Source of the DNA: Piliocolobus tephrosceles
Lineage: Eukaryota; Chordata; Mammalia; Primates; Cercopithecidae
Direction of reading: 5' to 3'
DNA: 64,000 nucleotides
Assembly (NCBI RefSeq): GCF_002776525.5
Contig: NC_045439.1
Coordinates: 121,647,548 to 121,711,547 of the forward strand
The translations under genes were made by a program, and so were the position numbers. The notes under the pieces are model-generated. The model was given only the letters and a program-made list of their open reading frames with translations. It made no database searches and had not been told where the DNA came from. Shown here in pieces: positions 54,000-64,000 of this stretch (its first letter is position 1; each line of letters starts with the position of its first letter).

Positions 54000-56900
54000 A
54001 TAGTTAAACTCTCACTTGTAAGTGAAAATAGATGGTATTTGGCTTTCCATTCGTAAGTTACTTCACTTGGAAAAATGGCCTCCAATTCCATCCAAGTTGC
54101 TGCAAAAGACATTATTTCATTCCTTTTATGGATGAGTGGTATTTCATAGTGTATATACACCACATTTTATTTATCCACTCATGGTCCGATGGGCACTTAG
54201 GTTGGTTCTATGTTTCTGCAATTGTGAATAGTGCTGCAATAATCATATGTGTGCATGTGTCTTTTTTATATAATGACTTCTTTTCCTTTGGGTAGATGCC
54301 CAGTAGTGGGATTGCTAAGTCAAATGGTAGAACTGCTTTTAGTTCTTTGAGGAATCTTCACACTGTTTTCCATAGAGTGTACTCATTTACCTTGCCACCA
54401 GCAGTGTATAAGCATTCCCCTTTCATCACATCCATGCCAACATATGTTATATTTTGACATTTTAATAATGGCAATTCAAGCTGGGGTAAGGTGGTATCAA
54501 GTTGTGGTTTTAACTTGCATTTCCTTCATGGTTAGTGATGTTGAGAATTTTTTCATATGTTTATTGGTCATTCGTATATCTTCTTTAGAGAAATGTCTGT
54601 TCATGTCATTTGCCCACTTTTTGGTAGGATTATTTGTTTTTTTCTTGCTGGTTTGTTTGAATTCCTTGTAGATTCTGGATATTAGTCCTTTGTCAGATGC
54701 ATAGTTTGCAAACATTTTCTCCCATCCTGTTCACTGTAATGATTATTTCTTTTGCTGTGTGGAGGCTTTTTACTTTAATTAGATTCCATTTCTTTATATT
54801 TGTTTTTGTTACATTTGTTTTTGGGGTCTTAGTCATAAATTATTTGCCTAGGCCAATGTCCTGAAGAGTTTTTCCTAGGTTTTCTTCTAGAATTTTTATG
54901 ATTTCAAGTATTAGGTTTAAGTCTGTATCCCATGTTCAGTTGATTTTTGTATATGGTCAGAGATAGGGATCCAGTCTCATTTTTCTACATGTGGTTAGCC
55001 AGTTTTCCCAGCACCATTTATTGAATAGGGTGTCCTTTTCCCAATTCATGTTTTTGTGTGGTTTCTCGAAGATAAGTTGATTGTAAGTATTTGGCTTTAT
55101 TTCTGGATTCTGTATGTGGTCCCATTGCTCTACGTACCTACTTTTATACCAGTACGCTGCTGTTTTGGTTACTATATCCTTGTAGTATAACATGAAATCA
55201 GGTAATATGATGCTTCCAGACTTGTTCTCTTTGCTTAGGATTGTTTCGGCTATTCAGGCTCTTTTTTGGTTTCATATGAATTTTAATTTTTTTGCTAATT
55301 TTATGAAAAACAATATTGGTATTTTGATAGGAATTGCATCGTATCTGTAGATTGCCTTGGGCAGTATGGTCATTTTAATGATATCGATTCTTCCAATTCA
55401 TGAGCATAAGATGTATTTCCATTTGCTTGTGTCATCTATGATTTCCTTCAGCAGTGTTCTATACTTCTCCTCATGGAGATATTTCACATCCTTGGTTAGA
55501 TATATTCCTAGATAGTCGTGGTTTTTTTTTTTCTTGCAGGCATCATAAAAGGAATTAAGTTCTTCATTTGATTCTCAACTTTGTCATTGTCGGTGTATAG
55601 CAGTGCTACTCATTTGTGTGCATTGATTTTGCAACCTGAGACTTTTTGAATTCATTTACCAAACCTAGGAGTCTTTTGTAGGAATTTTTGGGGTTTTCTA
55701 GGCATACAGTAATACCATTGGCAAACACAGATAGTTTGACTTCCTCTTTTCCAATTTGGATATCCTTTTATTTCTTTCTTTTGCCACATTGCTCTGGCTG
55801 GGACTTCCAGTACTATGTTGAATAGAAGTGGTGAAAGTGGGCATCCTTGTCTTCTTCCAGTTCTTAGGGGGAATGCTTTCAAATTTTTCCAATTCAATAT
55901 GAAGATGGCTGTGGGTATGCCATATATGGCTTTTATTATTTTGAAGTGTGTTCCTTTTATGCCTAGATTGTTGAGAGTTTTATCATAAAGCAATGCTGTG
56001 TTTTATCAAACTCTTTATCTGTGTTGATTGAAATGATCGTGTAGTTTTTGTATTTGATTATGTTTATGTGATGAATCACATTTATTGACTTGAGTATGTT
56101 GAACCATTCCTACATCCCTGGGATGAAAGTCACTTGATCATAATGAATTATCTTTTTTATTTTCTGTTGGATTTAGTTTGCTAATATTTTGTTGAGAATT
56201 TTTACATCTATGTTAATCAGGGATATTGGTCTGTAGTTTTCTTTTTTGTTGTTATGTCCTTTCCTGGCTTTGGTATCAGGGTGATACCAGCTTCACAGAA
56301 TAATTTGAGGTGATTCCCTCTTATCAATCTTTTGGAATAATTTCGGTAGGACTGGTACCAATTTTTCTTTAAATGGCTGGTAGAATTCAGCTGTGAATCC
56401 ATCTGGCTCTGAGTTTTTTGTTGTTGTTGTTGTTGTTGGCAATTTTTTTATTACTCATTCAATTTCACCACTTGTCATTGGTCTGTTCAGAATTTCTGTT
56501 TCTTCCTGATTCAAGCTAGGAGGATTGTATGTTTCCAGATATTTATCTATTTCCTCTAGACGTATACATAGAGGTGTTCATAGCAATCTCAAATGATCTT
56601 TTCTATTTCTGCGGTGTTGGTTGTAATGTCTCCATTTTCATTTCAAATTGAGCTTATTTGAATCTTCACTCTTCTTTTCTTGGTTAGTCTAGCTAATGAT
56701 CTATCAGTTTTGTTTATCTTTGCAGAGAACCAACTTTTGTTTCATTGACCTTTTGTATGAATTTTTGGTTTCAGTTTCATTTGGTTCTGCTCTGATCTTT
56801 GCTATTTATTTTCTTCTGCTACCTTTGGGTTTGATTTTTTCTTGTTTCTCTAGTTCCTTGAAGTGTAACATTATGTTGTCAGTTTGCTATCTTTCACACT

Positions 56901-57612
56901 TTTTGATAAAAGCGTTTAGTGCTATAACTTTCTTCTTAGCACTGCTTTTGCTGTATCCCACAGATTTTGATGAGTTCTGTCACATTATCATGCATTTCAA
57001 ATAATTTTTTAATTTCCATTTTGAATTTATTGTTAACCCCAAAATTATTCAGGAGCAGATTGTTTAATCTCCATGCATTTGTATAGTTTTGAGGGTTCCT
57101 TTTTGGAATTGATTTCTAGTTTTTATTCCAATGTGCTCTGAGAAGATACGTGATATGATTTTGATGGTTATTAATTTGTTGAGGCATATTTTGTGGCCTA
57201 TCATATGGTCTATCTTGGAGGATGTTCCATGTGCTGATGAGAAGAATGTATATTCTGTAGCTCCTGGGGAAAACGTTCTGTAAATATCTGTTAGGTCCAT
57301 TTGTTCTAGAGTGCAACTTAAGTCCAGTGTTTTTTGGTTGACTTTCTGTCTTGGCGTTCTGTCTAGTGCTATCAGCAGAGTGTTGAAGTCCTCCACTATT
57401 ATTGTGTTGCTCTTACATCTTTTCTTGGGTGTAGTAGCAATTGTTTTATGAATGTGGGAGCTCTAGAGTTAGGTGCATATATATTTAAGATTGTAATATC
57501 TTCTTGTTGGATTGATCCTTTTATCATTATATAACGTTCTTTGTCTTTTTTTTTTTTTTTACTGTTGTTTAAAACTCTTTTATTTGATATAAGAAAGGTT
57601 ACTCCTGCTCAG

Positions 57613-57644
<32 letters not shown>

Positions 57645-58162
57645 GTTTTGTTTTGTTTTGCTTGAGATGGAGTCTCGCTCTGTCACCTAGGCTGGATGAA
57701 GTACAGTGGTGTGATCTCGGCTCACTGCAAGCTCCACCTCCCGGGTTCACGTCATTCTCCTGCCTCAGCCTCCCAAGTAGCTGGGACTACAGGCACCCAC
57801 CACCACGCCCAGCTAATTTTTTGTATTTTTAGTAGAGATGGAGTTTCACCATGTTAGCCAGGATGGTCTCGATCTCCTGACCTCATGATCCGCCCATCTC
57901 GGCCTCCCAAAGTGCTGAGATTACAGGCGTGAGCCACCATGCCCGGCCTACTCCTGCTCAGTTTTGATTTTCATTTGCATGGAATATCTTTTTCCACCCA
58001 TTTGCTTTGAGTCTAGAAGAATCCTTATGTGTTAGATGTATCTCTAGAAGACAGAAGATATTTGCTTTGTAATTTTTTTATCCATTATGCCAATCTGTAT
58101 CTTTTAAGTAGAGCATTTATACCCTTTACATTCAGTGTTAGTATTGAGATGTGAAGTACTGT
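54000..58162 (-). pseudogene. L1 ORF2, heavily mutated
   Basis: The order is complete from the endonuclease (right; YTFFSSAHGTSSKIDH-like segment near 57200) through RT to the C terminus (left), with stops and frameshifts. The RT active-site dyad is lost: codons at 55714-55725 read F-A-N-G where an active copy has F-A-D-D. An Alu interrupts it at 57617-57949. It is not functional. Confidence 0.85.
57617..57949 (-). mobile_element. Alu SINE (AluY/S-like), full length
   Basis: A minus-strand Alu with GTTTT-repeat tail, GAGATGGAGTCTCGCTCTG and a CATGCCCGGCC end. The 16-bp TSD ACTCCTGCTCAGTTTT at 57601-57616 and 57950-57965 is perfect; ORF2 of the host L1 resumes right after it. Confidence 0.97.
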
Positions 58163-58218
58163 CCTCATCATCATATTGATTGTTACCTTGTTACTTTGTT
58201 TTCTTCATGGTGTTACTG

Positions 58219-59478
58219 TTTTTTGTTTTTTACTTTAAGTTCTGAGATACACATCCAGAACATGCAGATTTGTTACATAGGTATACATGTGCCATGGTGG
58301 TTTGCTGCACCCATCAACCCGTCATCTACATTAGGTATTTGTCCTAATGCTAACCCTCCCCTACATCCCCACCCACTGACAGGCCATGGTGTGTGATGTT
58401 CCCCTCCCTGTGTCCATGTATTGTCATTGTTCAACTCCCACTTATGTGTGAGAACATGTGGTATTTGGTTTTGTGTTCCTGTGTTAGTTTGCTAAAAATG
58501 ATGGTTTCCAGCTTCATCCATGTTCTTGCAAAGGACATGAATTCATCCTTTTTATGGCTGCATGGTATTCCATGGTGTATATGTGCCACATTTTCTTTAT
58601 CCCATCTATCACTGATGGGCATTTGGATTGATTCCAAGTCTTTGCTATTGTGAATAGTGCTGCAATAAACATACATGTGCATGTGTCTTTACAGTACAAT
58701 GATTTATAATCCTTTGGGTATATATCCAGTAATGGGATTGCTGGGTCAAATGGTATTTCTGGTTCTAGATCCTTGAGGAATCGCCACACTGTCTTCTGCA
58801 ATGGTTGAACTAATTTACACTCCCACCAACAGTGTAAAAGCATTCCTCTTTCTCCACATCCTCTCCAGCATCTGTTGTTTCCTGACTTTTTGATGATCAC
58901 CATTCTAACTGGCATGAAATGGCATCTCATTGTGCCTTTGATTTGCATTTTCCTAATGACCGGGGATGATGAGTGTTTTTTTCATATGTTTATTGGCCAC
59001 TTAAATGTCTTCTTTTGAGAAGTGTCTGTTCATATCCTTTGCCCACTTTTTGATGGGGTTGTTTTTTTCTTGTAAATTTGTTGAAGTTCCTTATAGATTC
59101 TGGATATTAGCCCTTTGTCAGATGGATAGATAGCAAAAATTTTCTCCCATTCTGTAGGTTGCCTGTTCACTCTAATGATATTTAATAAATGATATTGGGA
59201 AAACTGGCTAGCCATATGCAGAAAACTGAAACTGGACCCCTTCCTTACACTTTATATAAAAATTAACTCAAGATGGATTAAAGACTTAAACATAAGACCT
59301 AAAACCATAAAATCCCTAGAAGAAAACCTAGGCAATACCATTTAGGACATAGGCATGGGCAAAAACTTCATGACTACAACACCAAAAGCAATGGCAACAA
59401 AAGCTAAAATTGACAACTTTGATCTAATTAAACTAAAGAGCTTCTTCACGGCAAAAGAAACTATCATCAGCATGAACA
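58219..59478 (-). mobile_element. L1PA insertion with 5' inversion (twin priming)
   Basis: The 3' arm at 58219-59178 is on the minus strand (3' UTR, then ORF2 C terminus). The arm at 59179-59478 is ORF2 of about residues 770-870 on the plus strand (TGATATTGGGAAAACTGGC to GAAACTATCATCAGCATGAA). A TSD is visible: GGTGTTACTGTTTT (58209-58222) and GGTGTTATTGTTTT (59479-59492), 13 of 14 identical. A few bases of ORF2 are present in both arms at the switch. Confidence 0.92.
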
Positions 59479-59489
59479 GGTGTTATTGT

Positions 59490-60780
59490 TTTATAGGCCC
59501 TGTGAATTTTATACTTTCAAAAGGTTCTGTTCTGATGCATATCAACCTTTTGTTTCAAGATTTAGAATTCCTTTTAGCATTGCTTTTAGGGCTGGCCTGG
59601 TAGTAACAAATTCCCTTAGCATTTGGTTGTCTAAAAAATATTGTATTTTTCCTTTATTTATAAAACATAATTTTGCTGGATACAAAACTCTTGGCTGACA
59701 GTTATTCTGTTTAAGGAGGCTAAAGATAGGACCCAGTCCCTTCTAGTTTGTAAGGTTTCTGCTGAAAAGTCTGATGGGTTTTCCTGTATAGGTTACCTGA
59801 TGCCTTTGTCTCACTGCTCTTAAAAATATTTCCTTCCCATTAAATTTAGATAGCCTGATGACTATATGCCTTTGTAATGTCCTTTTTGCAATAAATCTCC
59901 CAGAAGTTCTTTGGATTTCTTGGATTTGGATGACTAAATCTCTAGCAAGGCCATGGAGGTTTTCCTCAATTATTTCTTCGAATAAGTTTCCCGAACTTTT
60001 TGCATTTTCTTCTCCCTCAGGAACACCAGTAATTCTTAGGTTTTGCCATTTTACATAATCCCATATTTATTGTAGATTTTGTTCATTTCTTTGAAATTTT
60101 TTTATTTATTTTTGTCTGATTAGGTTAATTTAAAAGCCTTGACTTTTAAATTTTTCTTCTCCCTGGTTTAGTCTATTATTAAAACATTCCACCGCATTTC
60201 GTAATTCTCTAAATATATTTTTCATTTCCAGAAGTTCCTACTGGTTTTTCCTTAAAATATCTACCTCTTTAGAAAATTTTTCACTCATATTCTAAATTGT
60301 TATTTTCATTTCTTTATGTTGGTTTTCACCTTTCTCTTGTATCTCCCTGAGTAACTTAATAACCTTTTGAATTCTTTAGTATTTCAAAGAATTTTTTTTT
60401 TTTTTTTTTTGAGATGGAGTCTCACTCTGTCACCCAGGCTGGAGTGCAGTGGTGTGATCTCAGTTCACTGCAACCCCTGCCTCCCAGGTTCAAGCAGTCC
60501 TCCTGCCTCAGCCTCCTAAGTAGCTGGGACTAGAGGTGCACGCCACCATACCCAGCTAATTTTTCTTTCTGTCTTTCTTTCTTTTTTTTTTTTTTTTTTC
60601 TTGTATTTTTAGTAGAGATGGAATCTCACCATGTTGGCCAGGCTAGTGGTATTTCAAAGATTTCATCTTGGTTTGGATCCATTGCTGGAGAGTTGCTGTG
60701 ATCTTTTGAAGTTGTTATAGAGCCCTGTTTTGTCACATTGTCAGAATTATTTTTCTGTTTTCTTCTCTTTTGGGTAGACT
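59490..60780 (-). pseudogene. L1 ORF1, broken
   Basis: Antisense ORF1 of the host L1. The C-terminal side is near 59560-59900 (TAGGGCTGGCCTGGTAGTAAC, TGTAAGGTTTCTGCTGAAAAG), the coiled-coil part near 60100-60380, and the N-terminal part after the Alu, near 60660-60780. No long open frame remains. Confidence 0.75.
60391..60648 (-). mobile_element. Alu SINE, 5'-truncated, expanded T-rich linker
   Basis: A minus-strand Alu that ends at TTGGCCAGGCTAG, so the first part of the left monomer is absent. The middle linker has grown to a CTTT and T run at about 60565-60602. The 12-bp TSD GTATTTCAAAGA at 60379-60390 and 60649-60660 shows the truncation happened at insertion. Confidence 0.92.
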
Positions 60781-63700
60781 ATTTCTTCTAATTATTTTTG
60801 AATTTATTTCTGGCTCACTTTTTATTTGACTGTGTTTTTTGATGTTGTTTGTTTCTTTTTTTCCCCTTGAGGATGTGACTTTAATGTTTATAAGTTATTG
60901 TAACCTAATTTGGCTCTGGGTGCTTTCAGGGGTGAAGATTCTGTATGAGCTCCTTGGTTATAGAGACTCTTTGTATGATGGCTTCCTCAGATGCTGGTTA
61001 CAGTAGCAGTGTGCTTGGTGTGTGAGCAAGTTTACTGTCTCCTCTGAAGTTGGAATGGCAGAGATCTCTTGAAGCTTATCTCATTCCCCAGTGGTGTTCA
61101 CTCATTTACTTATTTATTTAGTTATCCAGCATTTTATTCACTAGGTTGAACAGTTCAGGCTTCAGGCCAGTAGGAGGTGGCCACAGGCAAAAAATGGCTG
61201 TGGCTGAAGCTGGTCGGTAAATGCAATAACCAATGGTGGGCAAAAGTACCAGCCTTCACAGAGGTGGCTAGGGGAGTGCTCAGTGAAACTCACTGAGGTC
61301 TTTTCAGGTGGAAGGGAGGGACCCACCTCAGATCCCCTGACAGGACAGCAGGAAAGCAATCTGTCTCCCAGTCACATTCCTGACCCAGTGTTCTAGCTAT
61401 TCAGATCGGACAGGTACCTCTTCTTTTTTTTCACTTTTAAGTTAAGGGGTAGATGTACAGGATGTGCAAATTTGTTACATAGGTAAACATGTGTCAGGGG
61501 GGTTGGTTGTAAAGATTATTTCATCACCAAGGTATTAAGCCTAGTATCCACCAGTTATTTTTCTAGCTTCTCTCCCTCCTCCCACCCTCTACCCTCTGAA
61601 AGGCCCCAGTGCATGTTGTTCCCCTCTGTGTGTCTGTGTGTTCTCATCATTTAGCTCGCACTCATAAGTGAGAACAAGCAGTATTTGGTTTTCTGTTCCT
61701 GCATTAGTTTGCTAAGGATAATGGCCTCCAGCTCCATCCATGTCCCTGTAAAGGACATGATCTCATTGTTTCTGTGACTGTGTACCATTCCATGGTGTAT
61801 ATATACCACACTTTCTTTATCCAATCTATCACTGACAGGCATTTGGGCTGATCCTGTCTTTTCTATTGTAAATAGTGCTGCAATAAGCATAAACATGCCT
61901 GTGTCTTTATAATGGAACAATTTATATTCCTTTGGGTATATACCTAGTAATGGATGAAGTGGTAGTTCTGACTTTAGGTCTTTGAGAAGTTGCCATACTG
62001 TCTTCCACAATGGTTCAACTAATTTACACTCCACCAAAAGTGTGAAGGCATTCCTTTTTCTCCACAACCTCACTAGCATCTGTTATTTTTGACTTTTAGT
62101 AATAGCCATTCTGACTAGTGTGAAGTGGTATCTCATTGTGGTTTTGATTTGCATTTCTCTGATGATCAGTGATGCTGAGCTTTTATTCATGTGACTGTTG
62201 GCAGCATGTATGTCCTTCTTTGAGAAGTGTCTGTTTATATCTTTGCCTACTTTGTAATGGGGTGTTTTAGGGGTTGTGTGTTTTTGTTTTTGTTTTTGTT
62301 TTGTAAATTTATTTAAGTTCCTTACAGATACTGGATGTTAGACCTTCAGACAGACACATCTTTTCAGCTGCAAGAATGTAGAGATGAATTGTGACTCCAC
62401 CTCTCATACAAGCCTGAGCCTGGAGGGCCCTTGTCCCATGGGAATGCAGTCACCTGAAGTGTTCCAGAAAGGCTATCCACAGGTGCACCCATGCCGAGTT
62501 CCTTTGTGAGAAACCCCAGCTGTGTCAGCAGTGGTGCATGAAGGGGAGAAGTTCTCTTCTACAAGACCCTTCGCAAGCACCAGGGCTGCCTGACTGCTGT
62601 GGTAGAGCCACAGACTTTCCCCACTGAGCCCAGCACTGCACCTGTGCCTCTGCTTAAAGAAACTTCCCACACGTGTAGAGTTCTGAGACTCAAGGCCTGC
62701 AGTCTGAATTCCTTTGCCCCACAGGATGCTCCCTTGATGTGGTGCACTCCTGCTTGCCCTAGAAGTAGAAGTTCCTGAATGCCAGACTACTATGATTGCT
62801 GCTGCTGCTCTGGATCTGGCCACCCAATGGGGCTGCTACATTCCAGGCTGGTGCTAGGGAATGTCTGCAAAGGATTCATTGATGTGACTTATCCTCAAGT
62901 CTCCCAGCAGTGGGTACCAGCACCAAGTCTGATGGGGCTGGCAGAGGAGTAATGTAAACTCTGTGAGATTCTTTGGTTACAAATAGCCTTAGTGTGTTGG
63001 CTTTCTCTAATTTCAGTTGTAGTAGTAATGATCTGGTCACATGAACAGACTCAAGACCTCCTGGTTAGCCAGAGTGATGCAGGCAATGGTGGTAGCTGTA
63101 GTCATGCAAAAGTTTTCTCCTTCCCGGTGTTGTGTTATTCTGCCTACAGATGTTGTAATGGACTATGTTGATTGGCCTATAGCCAGGAGGAGCAGTTGGT
63201 GCAAAAGAGCACTGACTGCAGTAGTAGTGGTGGAATTTGTGCTTGACTTATGTGACCAGAGGAGGTACTCTGATGTATCAAGCAATGGGCAGGTCCACAA
63301 AGCTCCCAGAAGTTTCTGTCCTTTGTGTTAAGCTACCAGGGTGGGTAAAAAGGCAAACCGGGTCGGTGCTGAGTCAGGCAAGTTCACTCTCTGGCTATCC
63401 ACATGCAGGTGCAATCAGTGGCCCCCGTGGGGATCAGAGGGCAGTTCTCTGGATGCTGGGGTAATGTTCTAGGGAGGAGTGCAGTTGCCCCTGCTACACA
63501 GAAGAGCCCACACAGGAAGTGGGGAGTACAGGTGGCAGTAAGCCCCACTCAGCTCCTATGCACTTGGCAAGACAGGTCCCAGACCCACAGTGTTCCACTA
63601 GCAGTGGCTAGCTAGGTTGCAAGCAGGCTGCGCTCAGGGCTCAAAACTATCCAGGCCATAAGCCTTCTCTGGCTGCCAAGACAAAACTGCTCAGGCCATG

Positions 63701-64000
63701 CCCCTCCTGGTCTGCTAGCAAATCAGGGGCACCCAGCTCCTACACCTGTGGGCACAGCACACTTCCCACTTGCCCCTCAGTTCTGGTCAAGAAGGTTCAT
63801 CCCTGCTAGAGATTATAATGTGAATCTCAGTTGGGAGCTTCTCACTTCTCTCAGCCCGTGACCACCAGCTGAGCTAACTGGCAGACTTCTGCATGGTCCT
63901 CTGTGAGGTAGGATCAGGAATGGCTTCCCTCTGTCCCCAGTAGAGTCTGGGAGTACAAGCAAAACACATCATGAAGCTGCTCCTTCTCCTATACTCCCCT
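60780..64000 (-). promoter_or_regulatory. Long L1 5' UTR (L1PB-like), interrupted
   Basis: After removing the L1 at 61424-62343, about 2.3 kb of 5' UTR are visible without reaching the 5' end. The stretch is locally GC-rich (62350-64000) and matches the style of older primate L1 5' UTRs (GAGCTTCTCACTTCTCTCAG, GAGCTAACTGGCAGACTTC). Short frames here are not genes. Confidence 0.75.
61424..62343 (-). mobile_element. L1PA (older) 3' end nested in L1 5' UTR
   Basis: A 5'-truncated minus-strand L1: 3' UTR (GTGCAAATTTGTTACATAGG, ACCCTCTACCCTCTGAAAGG), then ORF2 C terminus. A 142-codon frame at 61651-62079 keeps several ORF2 motifs with deletions. The flanks GACAGGTACCTCTTC and GACAGACACATCTTT look like a diverged TSD. 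Confidence 0.88.

Larger units (their letters stand above)
53783..64000 (-). mobile_element. Very long L1 (L1PB/old L1PA-like) split by four insertions, cut by right edge
   Basis: One minus-strand L1 with its 3' end at 53783 (complement of its 3' UTR: AGGGTACAAGTGGTTTTTGG). In order to the right it has ORF2 (about 54000-58160), ORF1 (about 59490-60780) and a long 5' UTR from about 60780 to beyond 64000. Four later elements sit inside it: Alu 57617-57949, L1 58219-59478, Alu 60391-60648 and L1 61424-62343. Without them the visible part is about 7.4 kb, so this was a nearly full-length, long-5'-UTR L1. Coding frames are broken throughout. Confidence 0.88.

Noticed and set aside
1..64000. Bacterial-type systems, phage or plasmid modules
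   Set aside because: The window is full of Alu, L1, MIR and LTR elements with host-type TSDs; no prokaryotic gene organisation is present.

Overview
This window reads as a gene-poor, AT-rich stretch of primate nuclear DNA, most likely from a catarrhine (human, ape or Old World monkey). The evidence is the repeat content: Alu elements with clean target-site duplications (TSDs), L1 copies of the primate L1PA type, older L1PB/L1M copies, a MaLR-type endogenous retrovirus, a MADE1 mariner hairpin, and many ancient MIR and L2 fragments. I found no host protein-coding exon, tRNA or rRNA that I can support. Every long open frame I recognise lies inside a transposable element or its antisense. A run of 100 N at 18096-18195 shows the source is an assembly with a gap. 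Repeat family names below come from recognition by eye, not from a database search.

Layout. 1-3785: the 5' part of a minus-strand L1PA element (5' UTR, ORF1, start of ORF2), running off the left edge. 3786-16.4 kb: mostly old single-copy-like sequence with MIR and L2 fragments, two Alus, a CACT-rich minisatellite and an old L1 3' end. 16.4-21.2 kb: one minus-strand L2 copy split by two blocks; the first holds an Alu, an L1 tail and a gap-hidden Alu, the second is a two-LTR MaLR provirus. 21.2-46.7 kb: mainly unassigned sequence with MIR, L2, L1M, a MADE1 hairpin, a good CTCF-type motif, a twin-primed L1PA inside an older L1, a hAT-type MITE and a solo LTR. 46.7-53.7 kb: a mosaic of L1 pieces in both orientations, including a U6 snRNA pseudogene joined directly to L1. 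53.8-64.0 kb: one very long minus-strand L1 with four later insertions (two Alus, two L1s, one of them with a 5' inversion), running off the right edge.

The parts do not form an operon or pathway. The connecting theme is L1 reverse transcription: it explains the L1 copies themselves, their 5' inversions, the Alu insertions, and the U6-L1 junction at 49.4-49.5 kb, which looks like an RNA-joining or template-switch chimera. That junction is the most unusual object I found. The nesting order gives a relative history: L2/MIR first, then L1M and MaLR, then L1PB, then L1PA and the Alus.
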